Positions 1 through 5,949 of a stretch of 5,949 bases of DNA are shown here, in pieces. A model generated the notes under the pieces. It made no database searches. It was not told the origin of the DNA and was given only the letters and a program-made list of their open reading frames with translations. Source of the DNA: Candidatus Omnitrophota bacterium (lineage in GTDB: Bacteria > Omnitrophota > Koll11 > Gygaellales > JAQTUY01). A program made the translations under genes and the position numbers. The stretch lies in contig JAQTUY010000099.1 of NCBI GenBank assembly GCA_028707105.1, positions 1 through 5,949 on the forward strand, read 5' to 3'. How positions within the stretch are numbered: the first letter of the stretch is position 1; every line of letters starts with the position of its first letter.

Positions 1-116
1 GCTTCCTTAATCGGCTTGCGCTCCTTAAAAGAAATACGGCCATAAGTATCTATGCCCCTATCTTTAAAGGAGTTAAGCTTATCTTTTCTTTGTTGAAGAA
101 GTTCGCTTATTTCCAT
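1..116 (-). CDS. lysS: Lysyl-tRNA synthetase, N-terminal fragment (runs off the left edge)
   Basis: Partial gene: 38 codons from an ATG at 116-114, then cut by the window edge. The peptide begins MEISELLQQRKDKL and continues with a GIDTYG segment. This matches the usual class II LysRS start, an amphipathic helix with a basic LxxRxxKL pattern followed by GI(D)PY, just before the OB-fold anticodon-binding domain. The full enzyme, by family knowledge, charges tRNA-Lys with lysine in the cytoplasm. None of the catalytic motifs are visible, so the call rests on this N-terminal signature alone. No alternative in-frame ATG, GTG or TTG occurs in the visible codons, which fixes the start. There is no Shine-Dalgarno upstream; a consensus promoter ends only 9 nt before the ATG, so the message is probably leaderless. 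It is separated from the upstream operon by 73 bp. Confidence 0.75.
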   Translation of the reverse strand, partial: MEISELLQQRKDKLNSFKDRGIDTYGRISFKERKPIKE

Positions 117-125
117 AGTTTTATG

Positions 126-154
126 ATTATATAGCAGAAATACGGCGTTGTCAA
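126..154 (-). promoter_or_regulatory. Consensus sigma70-type promoter for lysS
   Basis: On the minus strand, TTGACA (154-149) and TATAAT (131-126) are separated by exactly 17 bp: a perfect match to both housekeeping-sigma hexamers at ideal spacing. This region is non-coding, lying between the DUF1573 gene stop and lysS. Counting six bases past the -10 puts the expected transcription start at about 119, an A, only 3 nt before the lysS ATG. The 12-of-12 hexamer match and the correct orientation make chance unlikely. Strength and start site are inferred. Confidence 0.85.
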
Positions 155-155
155 T

Positions 156-166
156 CGCTTAAAGCG
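156..166. repeat. Short 11-bp dyad abutting the lysS -35 box
   Basis: An odd-length inverted repeat, CGCTT/AAGCG around a single central base, lies one base upstream of the TTGACA box. It could be a small protein-binding site for control of the promoter, but at 5 bp per arm it could easily be chance. The arms are too close to form a full RNA hairpin, and it is not followed by a T-run, so it is not a terminator. Confidence 0.2.
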
Positions 167-189
167 CGGCGGGTCTGGAATAAAAAGGC

Positions 190-564
190 TTACTTTGAGG
201 CGACGCCGGCTTTAATGGTAAGCTTGATTATAGGCCGGGAAGGATCGTCTGTTTGTACATAGACATACTGGGTCATCGCGCCCCGGTAACCCGAGGTATC
301 TACGGTGACTTTTATTTCCCCGGTCCCTCCGGAAGGGATATGACGGCTTGAGATCTCGCTAACAGTGCAGCTGCATGATGTCTGCAAGTCGTTTATAACC
401 AGGAGTTTTTGAGAATCATTCTTGATAATAAAACTGTGCGCCAGTATATCGCCTTCTTTTACCCGGCCAAAATCCCAGTCATAAGGGTGCTCCTGCGAGG
501 CGTATCCGGCGTTGAATGAACCCAGTATTATTATTGCAAACAAAGCCAGTCGTATATTTTTCAT
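190..564 (-). CDS. Exported DUF1573-domain protein with conserved CxC
   Basis: A 124-residue protein. Residues 1-22 form a signal peptide: a basic start (MKNIR), a hydrophobic core of about 12 residues, and a GYA-S signal peptidase I-type site. No lipobox cysteine is seen. The rest is a single DUF1573 domain (about 28-118): the DFGRVKEGD opening, a beta-rich body, TSCSC with Cys64 and Cys66, an IPSGGTGEIKV segment, and a final QTDDPSRP strand region. This is the typical family pattern, including the invariant CxC. DUF1573 is an immunoglobulin-like beta-sandwich found mostly in exported proteins; its function is not established. The ATG lies 1 bp after the stop of the thioredoxin-CcdA gene and has no good ribosome site, so it is probably translated by coupling. 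The neighbour suggests, by inference only, that its two cysteines are kept reduced by that protein or that it binds a thiol-dependent partner or metal. Confidence 0.88.
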   Translation of the reverse strand: MKNIRLALFAIIILGSFNAGYASQEHPYDWDFGRVKEGDILAHSFIIKNDSQKLLVINDLQTSCSCTVSEISSRHIPSGGTGEIKVTVDTSGYRGAMTQYVYVQTDDPSRPIIKLTIKAGVASK

Positions 565-565
565 C

Positions 566-1747
566 TTATATTCCGGCGAGCAGAGCTATTCCTAAACCCA
601 GGAAAACGGCCGCTAAAAGGACTTTCACCGCGACAAGATGGCTGCGCAAGGACCGCGCGAATTGCCCTGAGCTAACACCCAGTAAAGCCAACAAGAATAT
701 CAACAAAAGCGGCACCGTGAACATGATATTATATATGACCAAATAAAATAAAGCCTGGGCCTTAAGCGGCGACGATTTTAAGACAAATACGATGATCGGA
801 AGGTACAATTGGCCGGTACAGACCGCTTCAAGCATAGAGACGAAAAAGCCGCAGGCAGAGGCGCTCAGGATAAGCCTAAGCATCCCCCTGCTTTGATCTG
901 CGTCTTCGCCTGCCCTGCGGTAATATTTACCGATCACCCGGTGGATCAGGTTCCTGACTTTATCCGGCAAACGCAATGTCACTTCTTCGGCCCTGCCGGT
1001 TTTTTTAAATATACGGATATCGTAAAGCGTGAAAGCGAAAAGGACAAAACATATAAGCGCCGATGCCCCGTAAACTATATTCTTGACCAGGTAGAACCCT
1101 TTGAACGCGTAAAGAACGCGAAAAAGCCCTAAACCCAGAAAAAAATAAGACGCGAACACTGCCAGGATAAAAGATAAGCCTACTGCCGCCACTTCTCTCC
1201 TGCGGTATTTCTGAGCCATCAGGAAGGCGATAAAAAAAACAATGACCGTAAAAGCGCAAGGGTTAATACCGTCGATAGCTCCGGCGATAACCACTGCCAG
1301 CAAAGGCAATGACTTAAAGCGCGCGATCAAGTCTATCTCATCAAACGGTCCTTCCATAGACGGGGCCCGTCCCAGGGATCCTTCTATAAAATACTCTATC
1401 TGCGCCGGATCGCGGGCCTCCACGTCCAGGAAACGGCCCTGCATATAAATTATCGGCAGGATCTTACGCGGACAGGCATATTTTTCCTGGAGGCTGAGGA
1501 GGTATTTATAATTATCAAGATTATCCAGGTCCAGATATTTAACCTCGATCACCCCATTATATTTAGCTTCAATGCGAGGCATAAATTCAGACCTAACCTT
1601 CAAACAATGGTTACAGGCCGGCGAGTAAAAGATCACCAGCTTCGGGGCACTTGAATATTTCTCTTGCGCCTTTAACGCAACGGCGCTGCCCAGCAGGAAA
1701 AAAGCCGCGCTTAGGACGATAAGGACCAGACTTTTAATAGATCTCAT
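566..1747 (-). CDS. Thioredoxin-like domain fused to a CcdA/DsbD-type membrane thiol electron carrier
   Basis: A 393-residue protein. Residues 1-28 are a signal peptide or signal anchor (hydrophobic core ~7-24, possible ALKA-Q cleavage). Residues ~35-125 are a thioredoxin-like domain with the redox motif C45-N-H-C48 in YSPACNHC and a likely cis-proline at P98. Residues ~148-392 hold six predicted membrane helices (about 148-176, 187-210, 222-246, 291-322, 332-357, 372-391). Helix 1 carries GINPC with Cys164 and helix 4 carries AVCTGQ with Cys310, the pair expected of the DsbD/CcdA core that moves electrons across the membrane. A basic cytoplasmic loop of ~45 residues (246-290) separates the two three-helix halves. 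Likely role: pass reducing power from cytoplasmic thioredoxin to its own outer thioredoxin domain, for disulfide reduction or cytochrome c maturation. Domain order differs from E. coli DsbD, where the thioredoxin domain is C-terminal. The ATG overlaps the pgeF stop by 4 bp (ATGA) without a clear ribosome site, suggesting coupling. The final acceptor is unknown. Confidence 0.85.
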   Translation of the reverse strand: MRSIKSLVLIVLSAAFFLLGSAVALKAQEKYSSAPKLVIFYSPACNHCLKVRSEFMPRIEAKYNGVIEVKYLDLDNLDNYKYLLSLQEKYACPRKILPIIYMQGRFLDVEARDPAQIEYFIEGSLGRAPSMEGPFDEIDLIARFKSLPLLAVVIAGAIDGINPCAFTVIVFFIAFLMAQKYRRREVAAVGLSFILAVFASYFFLGLGLFRVLYAFKGFYLVKNIVYGASALICFVLFAFTLYDIRIFKKTGRAEEVTLRLPDKVRNLIHRVIGKYYRRAGEDADQSRGMLRLILSASACGFFVSMLEAVCTGQLYLPIIVFVLKSSPLKAQALFYLVIYNIMFTVPLLLIFLLALLGVSSGQFARSLRSHLVAVKVLLAAVFLGLGIALLAGI

Positions 1748-2412
1748 CTTTTGATAATAAATGACATCATCCTGTTTTGGGTCTTATCTCTCCTGAAAGA
1801 AAAAAAATCCCGCTCATCGCACAGGGTGCATATATCCAGATCGGCAAATTTGTCCCTATCTATCCCCCTGGCAGCAAGACTAGACCTGGCAAAACCGACC
1901 GGGTCAAAATAAAGCTTGCCGCCGCGTTCATTCACAAAAGGGGATAGATCCCGATATCCCAGGAACTCACCGGTGACTTCAAAGCAGCACCGGCGCATTG
2001 CCACCCCGGCCAGGACTTTAGCCGACGCAAGATCAATGCCGATATTATCCAATATCCCCTCTTTTGCCGAACGCCAGCCCATATGCACCGCCCCCGCCGA
2101 ACCGCTCTTCTCATCATAAACAAATAACGGCAGGCAGTCGGCGGTCTTGACTACCAGGGCTAGGCCGGATTCTTTAGTAAACAAAGCGTCACACTCATAG
2201 ATACCGGCTTGGTCTATAGAATGGACGCCGCAAGAATGTGCCTGTTTCATAAAAGAAACGGCGATATCCCGCCCCAACAAACTGCCCAGGGCATCACTAA
2301 CATCCTTCTTGACATCCCTTCCCTCAAGCGATGTTTTAGTAAAGCCCGCGGTCACGTTTTCCGGAAAAAAGTCCTCAATTAAATATAGATCGTCCTTCTC
2401 CAGCAGCCTCAC
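1744..2412 (-). CDS. pgeF: PgeF/YfiH (LACC1 family) purine nucleoside phosphorylase, peptidoglycan editing factor
   Basis: A 222-residue cytoplasmic protein, slightly shorter than the usual ~240-250. The family's three metal/active-site residues are present: His59 (KQAHS), Cys93 (VKTADCLPLF) and His110 (GAVHMGWRS). Also seen are Cys142-Cys143 in RRCCFEVTGEF and the C-terminal DICTLCDERDFFSFRRD block, which is highly typical. Family members were once called laccases or polyphenol oxidases. Studied relatives act on purine nucleosides (phosphorolysis, adenosine deamination), and E. coli YfiH/PgeF prevents wrong amino acids, such as serine for alanine, from staying in peptidoglycan precursors. 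Two local departures are visible: the usual AGWRGT is MGWRSA, and the usual IGPCCYEV stretch is AMRRCCFEV. The start is GTG at 2412-2410, overlapping the phosphatase stop (GTGA), with GGAGG four bases upstream. Its stop overlaps the next ATG. Confidence 0.9.
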   Translation of the reverse strand: MRLLEKDDLYLIEDFFPENVTAGFTKTSLEGRDVKKDVSDALGSLLGRDIAVSFMKQAHSCGVHSIDQAGIYECDALFTKESGLALVVKTADCLPLFVYDEKSGSAGAVHMGWRSAKEGILDNIGIDLASAKVLAGVAMRRCCFEVTGEFLGYRDLSPFVNERGGKLYFDPVGFARSSLAARGIDRDKFADLDICTLCDERDFFSFRRDKTQNRMMSFIIKR

Positions 2413-4655
2413 CGCGCCTCCATGACTACCAGCGTTATATCGTCGTATTGCGGAATCATCCCGATAAATTCATGCACTTCATCCTGCACGGCACGCATCA
2501 ATTCCTCAGGCGGCTTTTGATGGTTCTTGATAAAAGAATCTTTAAGCCGCTCGAGGGTAAAACGCTCCCCCTCTTTATTAAGAGCCTCGGTTACGCCGTC
2601 GGTATATAACAATATCTTATCATTAAGCTCCAGCTTGAACTTTCTCTCCTCAAGGTAGATACCGATATCCGGCAGCATGCCCAGCATAATGCCGCCGGAC
2701 TGAACGGATTCCAATTCTTGAGCCTGATCATGATAAATAAGGATATGCTCATGCCCGGCGGATGAATAAGTCATGGTCTTAGTCTTAGACTGCCACATCA
2801 GATAAAGCATAGTCATGAATTTTTGGCCTGAGATATGCTGATGCAGTATCTGGTTGGCCCGCAGGAGTATTTGCTTGGGAGAGCCCTCTTCCTGGGATAA
2901 GGTGTGGATGGCGGTCTTAGCCATAGCCATAAAAAGGCCTGCCGCCACGCCTTTGCCGGATACGTCGCCGATGACTATGGAAAGATCGTCTTTATCCGCC
3001 AGGGTTATAAAATCATAGTAATCCCCGCCTATTTCCCTGGCCGGCTGCATCAGCCCCTGGATATCCAGCCCCTGTATATGCGGGCTGCTCTGAGGCAGGA
3101 GCGTCATCTGTATCTGCCGGCCCATACGCATCTCTTCATCCAGGCGCTCTTTCTCTGCCAGGTCTTCATAGTGCAGGGCGTTGAAGACGGTAACACCGGC
3201 CTCAAGGCCCAATTTGCGCAGGAGATCAATATCTTTCGCGGTGTAAGCCTGAAGGTTCTCTTTCTTACCCAGCCCAAGAAGGGCGCAAACTTTGTTTTCC
3301 AGGACCAGGGGCACGATCAATTCCGTTTCGTTATCCTTAAACCAGGATAAAGCTTCCTCTTTTATACCTTCATATTGGGGATCAACTTCCACCTGCTCTC
3401 TTTCCACCACATTCTGGCGGCTAAGGAGCCATTGGCAGAAGGCGCTGGAAGCAATGATCTCACGGTGGAATTCCGGCATATTGATCCGGTCGGATTCTTC
3501 AAAAAGCTCCAGGGCATCGCGTTGATGGAGTATTCCGACGTCCTTGTAACCGCGCCGGCCGGTAAGTAAAAATTCGGAATTATCCTTGGATGCGATATAC
3601 AGCAGGCTGTTGCGCAAATACATCGCTTCGCACACCTCGGTAAGCAGATTCCGTGTCAGATCCTCTATATTAATACACGTGGCTATCTTCTCGGCGACCT
3701 TGCCCAGGATAGTCTGGTAATCGTATTTACGGCGGCGGAAGAATTGGTCGACAAAGGGGCGCAAACGGTTGTAGTAAGCGACAAAAAATATCAGATAAAT
3801 ACTCAAGGCTATGATATTGATTGCCGGATTGAGCGAAGGCAGCAATTTGGCAATAACATAGTTTACGGCCCCGGCAGGCGCCACTAAGAGCAATACCGTG
3901 ACCAGCCAGAGGATCGTGCGGTGAATGACCGTATCGATCTCCATTGCCTTATAATGAATAATAGCGTACGCCAGCGTTCCCACGAACAGAGGGATCGTGA
4001 ACCAGGCAATATGCAGAGATATACCAAAACAGACAAGCCATTCCAAACAGCCCCATATCAAAGTAAAAAATACGACAGTCAAAGCGCCTAATTGTTTCCT
4101 TCTGGCTGGAACAATTTCGATCCGGTATTCGTGCAAAAACAATAAGGCGGTCATTAAAGTCACAATGGAGTATTGTACCATCCCGAATATGAGGACGCGG
4201 GCAAGATACGGAAAACCCGGAAAAACTACGCCCACATTATATAAAACGTATACTCCAGAAATGGGATCCTTGACCGTCCATACAGCAATGACCTCCAGTA
4301 AACTTACCAGATATAATGAATATAGAAACAACCTATTCCTTCTATTTTGTCTTTTAAAATAACTCAAGTAAAAATGGTAATAGCTAACGGAAATGAAAGG
4401 AACGGATGAGTATCCGACTTGTAACCAAAAAACAGCAGAATTTATGTCGCGGTAGTTTAACATCGATAATACATTTCCGGAAAACCATACGGTAATAGTA
4501 CAGATCATCCAGAAAAATACCCGGTACGCCGCAGATTTTGGATTCTTTAAGAGGACAAAAACACCCGTGAAGAAAACGCACACTATCCCGACTCCGGTCA
4601 AATAGGGGTGGTTTAAATAATGCAGGCGGGCTAAGATCTCATTAAATGATTGCAT
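2409..4655 (-). CDS. Membrane-anchored PP2C (RsbU/SpoIIE-type) serine phosphatase with 7TM-like sensor and GAF-like domain
   Basis: A 748-residue protein. Residues ~17-235 contain about seven hydrophobic helices resembling the N-terminal 7TM module of histidine kinases, ending in the familiar YAIIHYKAMEIDTVIHRT segment. Two more helices follow (~247-268, 276-296), then a basic stretch (FFRRRK, 305-310). A GAF-like region spans ~315-495. A helical linker (~495-520, AEKERLDEEMRMGRQIQ) leads into the phosphatase domain (~525-746). The metal-binding acidic motifs are all present: GGDYYDF (Asp545), VIGDVSGKG (Asp564), YTDGVTEA (Asp686) and QYDDITLVV (Asp738/739), so it should be active. Such enzymes dephosphorylate serine on anti-sigma antagonists (STAS proteins) in partner-switching stress pathways; no STAS or RsbW-like partner is in the window, so the target is unknown. 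The start is ATG at 4655 with AGGGGAGGAG directly upstream, 28 bp after the dnaE stop. It overlaps pgeF by 4 bp. The input signal cannot be read from sequence. Confidence 0.9.
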   Translation of the reverse strand: MQSFNEILARLHYLNHPYLTGVGIVCVFFTGVFVLLKNPKSAAYRVFFWMICTITVWFSGNVLSMLNYRDINSAVFWLQVGYSSVPFISVSYYHFYLSYFKRQNRRNRLFLYSLYLVSLLEVIAVWTVKDPISGVYVLYNVGVVFPGFPYLARVLIFGMVQYSIVTLMTALLFLHEYRIEIVPARRKQLGALTVVFFTLIWGCLEWLVCFGISLHIAWFTIPLFVGTLAYAIIHYKAMEIDTVIHRTILWLVTVLLLVAPAGAVNYVIAKLLPSLNPAINIIALSIYLIFFVAYYNRLRPFVDQFFRRRKYDYQTILGKVAEKIATCINIEDLTRNLLTEVCEAMYLRNSLLYIASKDNSEFLLTGRRGYKDVGILHQRDALELFEESDRINMPEFHREIIASSAFCQWLLSRQNVVEREQVEVDPQYEGIKEEALSWFKDNETELIVPLVLENKVCALLGLGKKENLQAYTAKDIDLLRKLGLEAGVTVFNALHYEDLAEKERLDEEMRMGRQIQMTLLPQSSPHIQGLDIQGLMQPAREIGGDYYDFITLADKDDLSIVIGDVSGKGVAAGLFMAMAKTAIHTLSQEEGSPKQILLRANQILHQHISGQKFMTMLYLMWQSKTKTMTYSSAGHEHILIYHDQAQELESVQSGGIMLGMLPDIGIYLEERKFKLELNDKILLYTDGVTEALNKEGERFTLERLKDSFIKNHQKPPEELMRAVQDEVHEFIGMIPQYDDITLVVMEAR
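2415..2421 (-). promoter_or_regulatory. Ribosome binding site deciding the pgeF GTG start
   Basis: GGAGG lies within the last codons of the phosphatase gene, about 4 nt before the GTG at 2412. It supports a GTG start in the GTGA overlap, and with the overlap it implies that pgeF is translated both by reinitiation and by direct ribosome entry. Confidence 0.65.
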
Positions 4656-4668
4656 ACTCCTCCCCTGT
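4656..4668 (-). promoter_or_regulatory. Strong purine-rich ribosome binding site of the phosphatase gene
   Basis: AGGGGAGGAGT immediately precedes the ATG at 4655. It is the best Shine-Dalgarno in the window and selects this start. The rest of the 28-bp gap after dnaE is too short to hold a convincing promoter, so the gene is probably transcribed together with dnaE. Confidence 0.65.
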
Positions 4669-4683
4669 CTTTAATAAACTTCG

Positions 4684-5949
4684 CTACTGGGAAATGGTGA
4701 CTGATACCCTGTCTTCCCCCAACAACTCTTCGATATCGCGGATCAACTCTTCGGTCGGTTCCACATACAGCTCATCCCCGACCACTAATTGGATCCGGGA
4801 TTTAGAAGGAGAATCCAGGTGCAGGTAGATCGGGATCTTACCGGGAGAAGAACTCAGCTTTTCCTTCAGGCTGCTGAACAGGTTCTCGCGCAGGCCGGTA
4901 AGATTTATATTTATCCCGGTAATATATTTATAAATATAGTCCATCGGGATGATATCATTGGCGACGATCTTAGGGGACTCCTCCCTTAAATTGATCCTCC
5001 CCCGGACCAGCACCACGCTGCTGAGCAAAATATCCTTATACACCTGTTTATACGCCGAAGGGAATATTAAGACCTCGATCTCTCCCTGCAGGTCCTCGAG
5101 CTTAATTATGGCCATCTTCTCCTGCTTGGCGCGGGTAAGCAGCTGCTTGACTTTAGAAATAAGCCCGGAAACGCTCACCAGGTCCCCGTCTTTATGCTGG
5201 GATAATTCCGCCATCGAGTTTTTGGAAAAGCGCCTTAACTGGTTGGCATAGCGCGCCAGGGGATGTCCGCTGACATAGAAACCAAGCATTTCCTTTTCAA
5301 AAGCCAGCAATTGCGGCTCCGGCCATTCTTTTATCTGCGGGATCTCGTTTGCCGTAACGTCCTTAAAACCACTATCTCCGTCAAAAAACGATAACTGCCC
5401 TTTAGCTTTTTGCTGCTGGGCGCGGGAAGCGGAACTTAAGACATTATCCAGCATCACGGTCATCTGGGCGCGGTGCAGCATGAAAGAATCCAGGGCTCCG
5501 CATTTTATCAGGCTCTCCAGGACCTTCCGGTTGACCAGCCGCAGGTCGATCTTCCGGCATAAATCGCCCAGCGAAGAAAACCTGTCCTGTTCCTGGCGCA
5601 CATGAATGACCGACTCTATAGCCCCCCTGCCCACATTTTTGATGGCCAGAAGCCCGAAACGGATGGTCTTATCGTCAATGACCGTGAAATCCGCGAAGCT
5701 TTCATTGATGTCCGGAGGCAGTATCTTAATCCCCATATGCGTCGCTTCATTGACATACTCCACTATCTTATCCGTGTTATCGCGCTCTGAATTAAGCAGG
5801 GCGGCCATGAATTCAACCGGGAAATTGGCCTTTAGATACGCGGTGCGGTAAGAGATTATCGCGTATGCCGCGCTATGGCTGCGGTTAAAACCATACCCGG
5901 AAAAATACTCGATAAAACCGAATATCTTATTGGCGATAGCCTCGCTGAT
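4684..5949 (-). CDS. dnaE: DNA polymerase III alpha subunit, C-terminal part (5' end outside the window)
   Basis: A fragment of 421 codons open to the right edge; codon phase is intact to base 5949. It opens inside the fingers region with the hallmark GYGFNRSHSAAYA (fragment residues 18-30) followed by YRTAYLKANFPVEFMAALL. Next comes the helix-hairpin-helix region (~99-155, GLLAIKNVGRGAIESV and LRLVNRKVLESLIKCGALDSF). A QLSFF pentapeptide at 185-189 fits the internal beta-clamp-binding motif. The EKEMLGFYVSGHPL block follows, then an OB-fold (~256-337), then the C-terminal domain (~347-419) ending VTISQ before a TAG stop. The protein is the catalytic subunit of the replicative polymerase. The catalytic aspartates and PHP domain lie upstream of the window. 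The first methionine visible, at 5808, is internal and is not the start. It is the first visible gene of the operon. Confidence 0.97.
   Translation of the reverse strand: MSEAIANKIFGFIEYFSGYGFNRSHSAAYAIISYRTAYLKANFPVEFMAALLNSERDNTDKIVEYVNEATHMGIKILPPDINESFADFTVIDDKTIRFGLLAIKNVGRGAIESVIHVRQEQDRFSSLGDLCRKIDLRLVNRKVLESLIKCGALDSFMLHRAQMTVMLDNVLSSASRAQQQKAKGQLSFFDGDSGFKDVTANEIPQIKEWPEPQLLAFEKEMLGFYVSGHPLARYANQLRRFSKNSMAELSQHKDGDLVSVSGLISKVKQLLTRAKQEKMAIIKLEDLQGEIEVLIFPSAYKQVYKDILLSSVVLVRGRINLREESPKIVANDIIPMDYIYKYITGININLTGLRENLFSSLKEKLSSSPGKIPIYLHLDSPSKSRIQLVVGDELYVEPTEELIRDIEELLGEDRVSVTISQ

Noticed and set aside
182..207. Possible intrinsic terminator after the DUF1573 gene: GGC/GCC mini-hairpin at 199-207 and a run of five T (minus strand) at 182-186.
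   Set aside because: The stem is only 3-4 bp with a minimal loop, lies within the coding end, and is separated from the T-run by about 12 nt. The operon may simply read through into lysS.
809..1132. A 107-codon plus-strand open frame opposite the CcdA-like helices.
   Set aside because: Shadow of the real gene on the other strand; low-complexity charged translation with no domain pattern.
1005..1259. An 84-codon minus-strand frame inside the thioredoxin-CcdA gene, considered as a possible frameshift product.
   Set aside because: The main frame is uninterrupted and carries all expected motifs through this region, so there is no frameshift.
2904..3350. A 148-codon open frame on the plus strand, antisense to the phosphatase gene.
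   Set aside because: It lies opposite a well-supported conserved domain, its translation has no recognisable family pattern, and no promoter or ribosome site was seen.
3997..4362. A 121-codon plus-strand open frame opposite the membrane domain of the phosphatase.
   Set aside because: Composition is that of an antisense shadow of hydrophobic coding sequence; no start signals or known motifs.
5806..5808. Methionine codon that could be taken as the start of a shorter dnaE-like gene.
   Set aside because: The frame is open upstream to the window edge and encodes the conserved DnaE GYGFNRSHSAAYA motif, so this methionine is internal.
1..5949. CRISPR arrays, tRNA or rRNA genes, insertion sequences, riboswitch-like leaders, phage or defence genes.
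   Set aside because: No regular repeats, cloverleaf-like segments, transposase motifs or long leaders were seen; the only gaps between genes are 28 bp, 1 bp and 73 bp.

Overview
The window is a compact, co-directional bacterial gene block. Every convincing gene lies on the minus strand, so transcription runs from high to low coordinates. In transcription order it holds: the last ~421 codons of dnaE (replicative DNA polymerase III alpha subunit, start outside the window); a 748-residue membrane-anchored RsbU/SpoIIE-type PP2C phosphatase with a 7TM-like sensor and a GAF-like region; pgeF (YfiH/LACC1-family purine nucleoside phosphorylase, peptidoglycan-editing factor); an exported thioredoxin-like domain fused to a six-helix CcdA/DsbD-type electron-transfer domain; a small exported DUF1573 protein with a conserved CxC; and the first 38 codons of lysS (lysyl-tRNA synthetase).

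The first five genes look like one transcription unit. The gap from dnaE to the phosphatase is 28 bp. Phosphatase/pgeF overlap by 4 bp (GTGA), pgeF/thiol gene overlap by 4 bp (ATGA), and the thiol gene is 1 bp from the DUF1573 gene. Only the phosphatase and pgeF starts have a clear Shine-Dalgarno; the next two starts look translationally coupled. The 73-bp gap before lysS is the only intergenic region with visible promoter signals. It contains a perfect sigma70-type promoter (TTGACA, 17-bp spacer, TATAAT) placed so close to the lysS ATG that the mRNA should be leaderless or nearly so. No stretch over 300 bp lacks a gene, and I see no tRNA, rRNA, CRISPR array, insertion sequence or sign of horizontal transfer.

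Functionally the block mixes housekeeping genes (dnaE, lysS, pgeF) with an envelope thiol-redox pair (thioredoxin-CcdA fusion plus DUF1573) and a signalling phosphatase. The redox pair is the best candidate for a functional partnership: the membrane protein could carry electrons from the cytoplasm to its own outer thioredoxin domain, and perhaps to the cysteines of the DUF1573 protein.

The organism is a bacterium of intermediate GC content, probably diderm judging by the exported DUF1573 protein and the DsbD-like system. The gene mix and protein style remind me of uncultured Candidatus Omnitrophota or related PVC-side lineages, but this is an impression that cannot be proved from the window. 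I found no strong evidence for a wholly new system; the most notable points are the leaderless lysS promoter arrangement and the thioredoxin-CcdA/DUF1573 pair.
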